Source: an uncultured Balneolaceae bacterium
Lineage (GTDB): Bacteria; Bacteroidota; Rhodothermia; Balneolales; Balneolaceae
Direction: 5' to 3'
Length of the DNA stretch: 44,133 nucleotides
NCBI GenBank assembly: GCA_913057825.1
Contig: CAJXOW010000027.1
Coordinates: 1-44,133, forward strand
The translations under genes and the position numbers were made by a program. Under the pieces are notes generated by a model that had not been told where the DNA came from, ran no database searches, and saw only the letters and a program-made list of their open reading frames with translations. Shown piece by piece: positions 16,874 to 23,451 of the stretch. Numbering within the stretch: the first letter of the stretch is position 1; the number at the start of each line of letters is the position of its first letter.

Positions 16874-17573
16874 CCATTGCAAAACTGAGCAGGGTCCCGA
16901 TCAAAATATATTCGGTTTCCTTGCGGCGCTGCGGGCTGTCAATGCGTCCGCTGAAACGGAAGACCGACTTTGCAGCTATCAGAAAACCAATCGCACCGAA
17001 CTGGTTCAGCAAAATAAAGATATAGATAAGCACCCGTTCCAGCATGCCGATCCACATTCCGGCATTTTGGAGTCCCTCGAGTGCCTGCTCTTCATCCTCG
17101 ATCTCCCGCTGCCAGGGATCGGTAACCTGTGCAATTAGAAATCCGGCCGGACGCAATAAAATCAGCACCCCTACTCCCACGAACCAGTAAGTCGGATCAT
17201 CAACCCACAAGGTCAACTGTGCCACTACCGGTTTGGCAAAGCCGACATACCAAAGCCAGACCAGACCAATCGTCGCCAGGTGCGCCGCCTGATCGATCAG
17301 AAAATATCGTACTTTACGAGGACGATACGATTTCCAGGTATCGATCAACAGATGTGCGATCATAATTCCACCGGGAAGCCAGAAATTGGTCCACTGCTGC
17401 AGCAACAGGTAGGTTACCACTCCCACCACCATCGCATGGTAATATAGATGCGGTGATCGGGCTGCGTGCTGACGACGTGATTTAATCCAACTATAAGGCT
17501 GCAAGAAGAAGTCGGCCAACACGTGAGCAGTCAACAGCTGAACCAACACCAATATGTCGGGATGCCAAAGCAT
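16836..17573 (-). CDS. DUF3307 family integral membrane protein
   Basis: The N-terminus LVQLLTAHVLADFFLQPYSW and then YYHAMVVGVVTYLLLQQW match DUF3307, a small polytopic membrane family whose conserved AH..aDf.lQ and H residues lie in the first helices. About six membrane segments can be drawn; residues 150-200 hold a charged cytosolic loop (DPWQREIEDEEQALEGLQNA). Function is unknown. In other bacteria I recall members beside SatD-family genes, and here SatD lies directly upstream on the same strand, 72 bases away, which supports a functional pair. The 3' end overlaps the convergent M61 gene by 38 bases. A heptamer array lies between it and satD. Confidence 0.88.
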   Translation of the reverse strand: MLWHPDILVLVQLLTAHVLADFFLQPYSWIKSRRQHAARSPHLYYHAMVVGVVTYLLLQQWTNFWLPGGIMIAHLLIDTWKSYRPRKVRYFLIDQAAHLATIGLVWLWYVGFAKPVVAQLTLWVDDPTYWFVGVGVLILLRPAGFLIAQVTDPWQREIEDEEQALEGLQNAGMWIGMLERVLIYIFILLNQFGAIGFLIAAKSVFRFSGRIDSPQRRKETEYILIGTLLSFAMAILVGLAVRSLA

Positions 17574-17585
17574 GGGGGGATTGGT

Positions 17586-17613
17586 GATTAATAATTTATG
17601 ATTAATGATTAAG
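17586..17613. repeat. AT-rich heptamer array inside the satD-DUF3307 pair
   Basis: Four 7-bp units (GATTAAT, AATTTAT, GATTAAT, GATTAAG) fill most of the 72-base gap between the two genes. No inverted partner is seen. It sits within a probable operon, unlike most other arrays, which lie at transcription-unit borders. Confidence 0.6.
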
Positions 17614-17645
17614 AAAAAATTTTTGAGTAAAGAAGGCCCTCTTTA

Positions 17646-18308
17646 TTAATCCGAAATCCCGGTATATTGCAATATTAACTTTTCATATCTTTTCAATAGT
17701 CTTTTGACTGCAAACCAACCCGCATCTCTTACACGGTAGGATACGGCTGTCTGGGAGATACCGAGCTCTCGTGCAATTTGCTCCTGGGATTTTTGTTGTA
17801 ACAGCTCAATCACGACCTCTGCCTGTTTGGGAGTCCACCGAGCAATGACTGCATCCAACAGGGCGCTGGATACCTCCAGCTCCCCGTCCATTTCAGGCCA
17901 AGGGCTACGAATCGAAAACCGCTCCCGACCTCTTAATTCGTCCAAGGCCGGACCCGACCGTCGAAACGCTTCTCCATCTCCCTCGGTTACCCGGCCAGGG
18001 ATGGTCTCAATCGGCCCGATTCCCACGGCAGTTCGCACATCCCAGGTGACATCTGAATCCGAGGGTTCGGCCGACCGGATCATGCCTCGCATTGTCAGAA
18101 CATCTCGCAACGCATCCCCCGGTTTCGGAATGATGCCCTGGAAACTATCCCCCCGAAACATATCAAAGGAAACCACCCCCGATTGGCCTGTCCGCTTTCG
18201 AACAACCTCGAACGAAGCTTTCAGCACATTCAATAATTTTTGCTGATGCGACGGCGAAAGCTTCGTGTAATCGACCACGTCCCCGGTTATGACGGCATAC
18301 AGTTTCAT
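17646..18308 (-). CDS. SatD family protein with C-terminal helix-turn-helix
   Basis: The N-terminus MKLYAVITGDVVDYTKLSP and VVSFDMFRGDSFQGII match the SatD family (named from the Streptococcus sat region). The core recalls a nucleotide-cyclase-like fold, with GDVVDYT and RGDSFQG at positions where such folds bind metal or nucleotide, but this is only resemblance. Residues about 160-205 form a clear HTH of the sigma-70-region-4 type: TPKQAEVVIELLQQ, QEQIARELGISQTAVSYRVRDAG. DNA binding is therefore likely. The gene is followed by DUF3307. A nested palindrome lies 21-62 bases upstream of the start (18329-18370), a good candidate for autoregulation. Length 220 is normal. Confidence 0.88.
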   Translation of the reverse strand: MKLYAVITGDVVDYTKLSPSHQQKLLNVLKASFEVVRKRTGQSGVVSFDMFRGDSFQGIIPKPGDALRDVLTMRGMIRSAEPSDSDVTWDVRTAVGIGPIETIPGRVTEGDGEAFRRSGPALDELRGRERFSIRSPWPEMDGELEVSSALLDAVIARWTPKQAEVVIELLQQKSQEQIARELGISQTAVSYRVRDAGWFAVKRLLKRYEKLILQYTGISD

Positions 18309-18328
18309 CGCTCGGTGTAAGTTTAATA

Positions 18329-18370
18329 AAGCCTATTAGCTTATATATCATGATATAATACTATAGGCTT
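18329..18370. promoter_or_regulatory. Candidate operator upstream of satD
   Basis: AAGCCTAT (18329-18336) and ATAGGCTT (18363-18370) form an inverted repeat. Within it lies the 14-bp perfect palindrome TATATCATGATATA (18344-18357). Their centres are within one base of each other. The nested symmetry, its position just upstream of a gene encoding an HTH protein, and the absence of T tracts favour a protein-binding site over a terminator. Confidence 0.55.
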
Positions 18371-18470
18371 ATAATCAACTCCTGTCAATAGTATATGGGC
18401 CATTTGATGATCAAATACCGGGGAATCAGTGCCGAATGTGTGAAGTTACCTTATGCGATTTGACGAAATA

Positions 18471-19328
18471 CTAAATCACGAACTGGAGTCCACACCACAA
18501 AATTGGAATTCCCTCTATCCAGAACGCTGTAAAATATCGTGTTTGTCTCACAACTGTTTGCATTACCAAAATACCTGTTAACACCGAAATCCCGGTAACC
18601 AAAAGAAAATGGTCCCATACGAATGGTCCCTTGAGTGCTTGCAGAACTACAACTATCGTCAACACAAGCAGTCCGATAATGCGTGTTTTTTTAATTCCAA
18701 AAAGTTGTGGCAGCGTTCCTATCTGGTAGGTATCAAATCGTACGTCCCGAATATCAAAAGGGAGGGTCAGCGCCACGACAAAGAAAAACCTCTGGAGGCC
18801 TTCGATCCAAACCAGCTTACTCAAGGGGCGACCTGCCGATACTACAGGCAGCATCACGGTAGCTGCCGCCCAAACAAATGCAATCACAAAAATTTTCATG
18901 CCCGTAACTTTCCTTAAATGCACCTGTCCCCAAAAAACGGGACCGTTATACCATACCGTCACGAGTCCGAGAAGGGAAGCCAACAAAATCACCGGCCACG
19001 TAAGTGTAAACAAGATATACAACAGGAGAACTCCACTCAGCAAAGAAACCATCAAGATTCCTTTTTCAGTAGTATTCATATCATCGAGTGAAAACCTATC
19101 CCCCGAGACGTATTTGGTGACGTTATACCCGATGATGGAACTACAGAAAATAAAAGCCAATAGCTGTCCATTCAGGCCCAACTGCAAATCGAGCATCGTC
19201 AGTACCGTAAACGCAACGATGGCCAGTGCTACATGGATACTGCTGTTGATATAAAAATCAAAAATCGCTCGTGCAACCTCTTTAAGGTGCCACTGTTGTG
19301 AACGAAATCCATTCATTCTGCCATCCAT
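18471..19328 (-). CDS. UbiA-superfamily-like membrane protein with a degenerate first Asp motif
   Basis: A very hydrophobic 285-residue protein with about eight or nine membrane helices. UbiA prenyltransferases carry NDxxDxxxD in helix 2 and DxxDxxxD in helix 6. The second motif is intact here: FDIRDVRFD (D192, D195, D199). At the first site, YNVTKYVSGD, only N69 and D77 remain; V70 and Y73 replace the two Mg-binding acids. The fold call rests on this spacing, the following YQIGTLPQLFGIKKTR, and the helix pattern. Whether it still transfers a prenyl group is doubtful. It starts 13 bases after the symporter stop on the same strand, so the two are probably one operon. It could also be annotated simply as a conserved membrane protein. 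Confidence 0.75.
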   Translation of the reverse strand: MDGRMNGFRSQQWHLKEVARAIFDFYINSSIHVALAIVAFTVLTMLDLQLGLNGQLLAFIFCSSIIGYNVTKYVSGDRFSLDDMNTTEKGILMVSLLSGVLLLYILFTLTWPVILLASLLGLVTVWYNGPVFWGQVHLRKVTGMKIFVIAFVWAAATVMLPVVSAGRPLSKLVWIEGLQRFFFVVALTLPFDIRDVRFDTYQIGTLPQLFGIKKTRIIGLLVLTIVVVLQALKGPFVWDHFLLVTGISVLTGILVMQTVVRQTRYFTAFWIEGIPILWCGLQFVI

Positions 19329-19341
19329 ACTCTTGTTGACA

Positions 19342-21069
19342 TCACACTTTTTGGCGGACTAACTGTAGTACCACCCAGATAATGATCAAAACCGCTCCCG
19401 CCATTAATGATATCCCCCATAACAACGAACCAAAGAATAATTGTCCCATGCCGTAGAGAAATCCGATGATGGCTGCCGCGCTGATAAATACTTTGATAAC
19501 ATGAGGCCAGAGCGGTTCGACGGGATTCCCGTCGGAGGTGAAGCCGGGCCACCCGGGTCCGCCGGGCCGCACCTGGTCAAAGAATTCCCGAAGGGTGTGT
19601 TCTGATTCGGCCGGGGTAGCGAAAGTAACCAGGAGCCAGGCGACGGTCGTAACCGTGGTCGTAAAAATCATGGTCGACGCAAATCCGTCATACCCCAATT
19701 CCGGCGCCGCAAAGCTGGCCACACCCGCCACCAGCATCGCCGTGATTTCACTCCAGGCGTTGATCCGCCACCAGAACCAGCGCAGCATAAACACCAGTCC
19801 CGTGCCGGCGCCGATCGACAAGATCGCTTCCCACCCGCCTTTCACGGTATCAAAGAAATAAGAGACCAAAATAGCCAGCCCCATCATGGCGAGCGTGGCC
19901 CATCGGGAGATCCAGACGTAGTGTCGCTGGGCTTTTTCGGGGGATTCGAACGATTCCGGGGGATAGATATAGCGCTTGTAAAAATCGTTCATCACATAGG
20001 AGGTGCCCCAGTTGAGGTGGGTGGAGATTGTGGACACGAAAGCCGACAAGAACGCCACAGCCAGCAGTCCCAGCAAACCGGACGGCAGCAAGTCCACCAT
20101 CAGCTTCGCATACCCCGCCTCCTTATCCGCAAGCCCGGGATAGGTTACCAGACTCACCAGGGCGACCAAAATCCACGGCCAGGGGCGCACCGCGTAGTGG
20201 GCCAGGTTAAACAGGAGGGTCCCGCCGACCGCGTTCTTCTCGTCGCGGGCCGAAAACATGCGTTGCGCGATATACCCGCCCCCGCCCGGCTCGGCGCCCG
20301 GGTACCAGGAAGCCCACCACTGCATGCCGATCCACACCAGGGCCGTCGAGAGCATGATCTTGGGACTGGTAAAGGGGTTGAAGGTCAGGTAATCGTGTCC
20401 CTCCCCGAATTGTCGGGCGAGTTCCGCCTGGAGGCGATCGAGTCCGCCGACCGAGTCCACCGCATACACGGCCAACAGGATGGTCCCGATCATGGCAATA
20501 AAGAACTGGATGAAGTCGGTCACCACGACCCCCCAGAGTCCCGAAATAGCGATATAGACCCCGATGAGCAGGTACAACACGATGATAACGGTCCACTGCT
20601 CCGCGCCCGTCACCACCGTCAGGATCTTGGCCATCCCGACCGTCACCCATCCCATGATGATGCAATTAATCGGAAACGCCAGGTAGAGCGCCCGGAAGCT
20701 GCGCAGGATTTCGGCCGGTTTTCCGCCATAGCGGAGCTCGATAAACTCGACATCGGTCAGCACGTCGGCGCGTTTCCAGAGTTTGGCATACAGAAATACC
20801 GTAAAAAGCCCCGAAAACATGAAGTTCCACCAGATCCAGTTCCCGGCGATTCCTTCGCTGGCCACAATGCCGGTCACCGCCAGGGGCGTATCGGCCGCAA
20901 AGGTGGTCGCCACCATCGAGATCCCCACGAGCCACCACGGCAGATCCCGTCCCCCGGCAAAATAGTCATCCAGCGTCTGCTGTCCCCGTCGCTTGGCGGC
21001 CCACGCTGCTGCAATCATGACCAGCACGTAACTTCCCATCACTACGTAATCCAGCAGAGCAAATGCCAT
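19342..21069 (-). CDS. Sodium:solute symporter (SSS family)
   Basis: A secondary transporter in the inner membrane that couples Na+ inflow to uptake of an organic solute. The N-terminus has the family signature: YAGGR-like DDYFAGGRDLPWWLVGISMVATTFAADTPLAVTGIV (residues 34-72) with the unwound helix-1 segment, then GNWIWWNFMFSG. About 13-14 hydrophobic segments follow over 575 residues. FLSAFVSTISTHLNWGTSYVMNDFYKRY matches the conserved SSS segment of helix 8, where two Ser/Thr residues form the second Na+ site. The substrate cannot be read from sequence; the closest pattern is the Bacteroidota group annotated as sodium/proline or sugar symporters. The gene leads a two-gene unit with the UbiA-like gene. 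Confidence 0.93.
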   Translation of the reverse strand: MAFALLDYVVMGSYVLVMIAAAWAAKRRGQQTLDDYFAGGRDLPWWLVGISMVATTFAADTPLAVTGIVASEGIAGNWIWWNFMFSGLFTVFLYAKLWKRADVLTDVEFIELRYGGKPAEILRSFRALYLAFPINCIIMGWVTVGMAKILTVVTGAEQWTVIIVLYLLIGVYIAISGLWGVVVTDFIQFFIAMIGTILLAVYAVDSVGGLDRLQAELARQFGEGHDYLTFNPFTSPKIMLSTALVWIGMQWWASWYPGAEPGGGGYIAQRMFSARDEKNAVGGTLLFNLAHYAVRPWPWILVALVSLVTYPGLADKEAGYAKLMVDLLPSGLLGLLAVAFLSAFVSTISTHLNWGTSYVMNDFYKRYIYPPESFESPEKAQRHYVWISRWATLAMMGLAILVSYFFDTVKGGWEAILSIGAGTGLVFMLRWFWWRINAWSEITAMLVAGVASFAAPELGYDGFASTMIFTTTVTTVAWLLVTFATPAESEHTLREFFDQVRPGGPGWPGFTSDGNPVEPLWPHVIKVFISAAAIIGFLYGMGQLFFGSLLWGISLMAGAVLIIIWVVLQLVRQKV

Positions 21070-21076
21070 GTGTGTT

Positions 21077-21111
21077 GATTAATGATTTATAATTAATAAT
21101 TGATGATTTCG
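21077..21111. repeat. AT-rich heptamer array upstream of the symporter gene
   Basis: Five in-phase units (GATTAAT, GATTTAT, AATTAAT, AATTGAT, GATTTCG) start seven bases before the symporter start codon, in the divergent gap 21070-21386. No inverted partner is seen. The rest of this 317-base gap is AT-rich, presumably holds the two divergent promoters, and shows no other structure I can support. Confidence 0.6.
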
Positions 21112-21386
21112 GGAGGGGGCCGCATTGACGTTGACTTTCAGTATCGAGTGTAATTAAACCATTATTCTGACTTTTTGAAAAATTGGTTTATGCCCCAACA
21201 GTAGGTTTAATGGGTTTAACTACTTCAGTTTTATTCACATTTTTAAATTATTTTTGCTACCATGCTAAATAAGTGGATTGCGAGATATAGATTATATTGA
21301 GGACTCAACCGGGTTAGCTCTCCGTGCAGTTACTTCGCCCGGAACTTTTATCTATTCAGCACATCAACCTATCAGAGGGGATTATT

Positions 21387-22088
21387 ATGGGCATCAATAT
21401 ACTTCAAAAAATCCAGTCGTTCTTTCGTTCCGATCCTTCGCCTCAATTTATCGCCCGGCAGCTTCGCAAACCGTCGGGGGAGTTTGCCGAAACGGTCGCA
21501 GAAAAAATGAACCAGGTGAACAAACCATTATTTGACCTCACCTGTCAAACGCTTCAAATAAACGACAACGAATCGATTCTGGAAATTGGTTTTGGCAGCG
21601 GAAAATTCTTCCCCAGGCTCTTTCAACAGGCCGAGGGCGTTCAGATTAACGGGATCGACCACTCTGAAGAAATGGTGCAGGAAGCGAGAAGAAAGAATGA
21701 AAATCTCATTGATTCGGGTCAATTACAGATCATTCGGGCCAACAGTAATGACATACCGTTTTCCGACCAATCTTTCGACAAGGTGTTTTGCAACATGGTA
21801 ATCTATTTCTGGGATCAACCGGAAGACCATCTCGAGGAGATCCACCGGGTCCTGAAGCCCGGCGGCAAATTTTATACCGGTATGCGATCGACGGAGAGCA
21901 TGAAAGTATTTCCCTTTGTCGAATACGGGTTCAACTTGTTCGGGGTATCCGATTGGACTACTTTGTTGGAAGAAAATGGATTTGAGAATATACAGACCGA
22001 ATTACAATCCGACCCGGAAATACAACTGGACGGGAAACCGCTGCGGATGGAGTCTATCTGCGTGGTAGCAACCAAAGGCGGTGTATGA
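21387..22088 (+). CDS. Class I SAM-dependent methyltransferase
   Basis: A Rossmann-fold methyltransferase of unknown substrate. I chose ATG 21387 because AGAGGGG lies six bases before it and MGINILQKIQSFFRSD is a sensible N-terminus; an upstream in-frame ATG at 21324 lacks this. Motif I is SILEIGFGSGKFFPRL, followed by the acidic strand-2 end INGIDHSEEMVQEA, then NSNDIPFSDQSFDKVFCNMVIYFWDQPEDHLEEIHRVLKPGGKF (motifs II-III and post-motif, Methyltransf_11 type). It is 233 residues long. The stop codon (22086-22088) overlaps a heptamer array. There is no operon partner; the next gene, DUF72, is on the same strand but 270 bases away behind a repeat pair. Confidence 0.9.
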   Translation: MGINILQKIQSFFRSDPSPQFIARQLRKPSGEFAETVAEKMNQVNKPLFDLTCQTLQINDNESILEIGFGSGKFFPRLFQQAEGVQINGIDHSEEMVQEARRKNENLIDSGQLQIIRANSNDIPFSDQSFDKVFCNMVIYFWDQPEDHLEEIHRVLKPGGKFYTGMRSTESMKVFPFVEYGFNLFGVSDWTTLLEENGFENIQTELQSDPEIQLDGKPLRMESICVVATKGGV

Positions 22089-22280
22089 TTATTGATTTAT
22101 GATTTATAATTAATGATTGGTGAGATTGCCTGCATCCAGGATTATGCACCTTGTTTTTTGCATTAAACGGTAATAAAATAACGGAAGATCAGCACGAACC
22201 ACGTGACTGGCACTGTATGTAGTAGCAAGCAAATCACGTTTTATTAATCATTAATCATAAATTATCAATCATTAATCACC
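22087..22280. repeat. Inverted pair of AT-rich heptamer arrays between the methyltransferase and DUF72 genes
   Basis: Left array 22087-22121: GATTATT, GATTTAT, GATTTAT, AATTAAT, GATTGGT, starting inside the methyltransferase stop codon. Right array 22246-22280: AATCATT, AATCATA, AATTATC, AATCATT, AATCACC. The right array is the reverse complement type of the left. The core is 124 bases. This is the clearest five-against-five example in the window. Confidence 0.8.
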
Positions 22281-22357
22281 CATCACGACACTGCAACTTC
22301 TTAAAAAATTTACGTTATTACTATGTAAACAAAGCTTAACACAGTAAACGATAGTTT

Positions 22358-23233
22358 ATGGCGCTGCAGCGTTATCACCTGGGACTTCCGGTCTGGAATG
22401 AACAGCGGTGGATCGGGGAGTTTTATTCGGAAGATGCCAAACAGCGGGAATATCTTCATCAGTACGCCACCGTCTTCAATGCGGTGGAGGGAAATTCGAC
22501 CTTTTACGGGCTCCCGTCCGAAAAGACAATGCAGAAATGGGCTGATGATGTGCCCAAGGGATTTAAATTCTGCTTTAAAATGCCGCAGACCATTACCCAT
22601 TACCGAAAACTGCAGAATTATGAAGACAAGTTGACGCAATTCAAGAACCTGCTGCTTTCCATTCGTGAATATGTAGGTCCCGTGATGATTCAGCTGCCCG
22701 CCCAATTCGGTCCCAACCAGTTGAATAAACTGGAAGCTTTCCTGGCAGATCTGCCGCCGACCTTTTATTACGGGGTGGAAGTTCGTCACCCGTCGCTTTT
22801 TGACAACGGCCGCAACGAACGGGCACTTTCGAACTTGCTGGAGAGTTATTCGGCCGACCGCATCATTTTCGACACGCGTCGGCTGCACGAAGATACCAAC
22901 CAGGATCCTGATTTCAAGACGGTGCAGGATCGCAAACCGAAACTGCCGGTACGCTTCACCAATACCGGCTCCCATCCGATGGTCCGGTTTGTCGGCAGTA
23001 ACGAGATCGAAGCCAACGAACCGTACTTGAAGGAGTGGGCCATCGTAGTCGCGGAGTGGATTCGCGAAGGGCTGCACCCCTACGTCTTTATCCATGCTCC
23101 GAATGAATTTTACGCGCCGCGCATTGCCCGTAAATTCCACGACATCCTTGCCGGACTGATTAACCTCAACGGAATGCCGAAATGGCCCATCGAACGGGCG
23201 GGACCGCAAGGGCAGATGTCCCTGTTTGAATGA
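22358..23233 (+). CDS. DUF72 family (YecE-like) TIM-barrel protein
   Basis: The start ALQRYHLGLPVWNEQRWIGEFY, the following NAVEGNSTFYGLPSEKTMQKWADDVPKGFKFCFKMPQTITH, and MIQLPAQFGPN with YYGVEVRHPSLFD are the standard DUF72 landmarks (E in EGNSTFYG, E in VEVRH). The later segment PVRFTNTGSHPMVRFVGSN and YVFIHAPNEFYAPRIARKFHDIL complete the barrel. The family resembles metal-dependent TIM-barrel nucleases or isomerases, but no reaction has been established to my knowledge. The 291 residues are usual. The final codons and stop form the left arm of a perfect 17-bp palindrome. Confidence 0.93.
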   Translation: MALQRYHLGLPVWNEQRWIGEFYSEDAKQREYLHQYATVFNAVEGNSTFYGLPSEKTMQKWADDVPKGFKFCFKMPQTITHYRKLQNYEDKLTQFKNLLLSIREYVGPVMIQLPAQFGPNQLNKLEAFLADLPPTFYYGVEVRHPSLFDNGRNERALSNLLESYSADRIIFDTRRLHEDTNQDPDFKTVQDRKPKLPVRFTNTGSHPMVRFVGSNEIEANEPYLKEWAIVVAEWIREGLHPYVFIHAPNEFYAPRIARKFHDILAGLINLNGMPKWPIERAGPQGQMSLFE

Positions 23234-23254
23234 ACTCGTTCATTCAAACAGGGA
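23219..23254. terminator. Perfect 17-bp palindrome containing the DUF72 stop codon
   Basis: TCCCTGTTTGAATGAAC (23219-23235) is followed by TC and the exact reverse complement (23238-23254). The left arm holds the last codons and the TGA stop (23231-23233). No T tract follows. It can fold as a very stable mRNA 3' end directly behind the terminating ribosome. Confidence 0.6.
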
Positions 23255-23255
23255 C

Positions 23256-23414
23256 GCTCGAGGCTGGAGGCTCGAAGCTCGAGGCAACTCTTTATTTCTA
23301 ATTAGAGACTGTATATAAAACGAAAAGTAGCTGTATTTGAATACAGTCAAATTCCGGATCAGGCTTACCATAAGATTACAAGCACGGCTTCGAGCCTCGA
23401 GCCTCCAGCTTCCG
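23256..23414. repeat. Inverted pair of GC-rich heptamer arrays between convergent DUF72 and TonB-receptor genes
   Basis: Left array 23256-23283: GCTCGAG, GCTGGAG, GCTCGAA, GCTCGAG. Right array 23387-23414: GCTTCGA, GCCTCGA, GCCTCCA, GCTTCCG, which is the complementary strand pattern. The 103-base core contains a hairpin (CTGTATT...AATACAG near 23332-23347). Palindromes bound the pair on both outer sides, each holding the stop codon of the adjoining gene. Confidence 0.75.
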
Positions 23415-23416
23415 GC

Positions 23417-23451
23417 CAGGTAATACCGGGGATTTTTCCCGGTATTACCTG
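23417..23451 (-). terminator. 14-bp hairpin containing the TonB-receptor stop codon
   Basis: CAGGTAATACCGGG (23417-23430) and CCCGGTATTACCTG (23438-23451) are exact reverse complements around GATTTTT. On the minus strand the 5' arm contains the stop codon of the receptor gene (23445-23447). Confidence 0.6.

Noticed and set aside
19921..21078. 385-codon plus-strand frame
   Set aside because: Antisense to the Na+/solute symporter; its composition (His, Arg, Gly, Gln rich) is typical of a shadow frame.
22087..22280. Retron or diversity-generating element
   Set aside because: There is no reverse transcriptase gene anywhere in the window, and no template/variable repeat pair.
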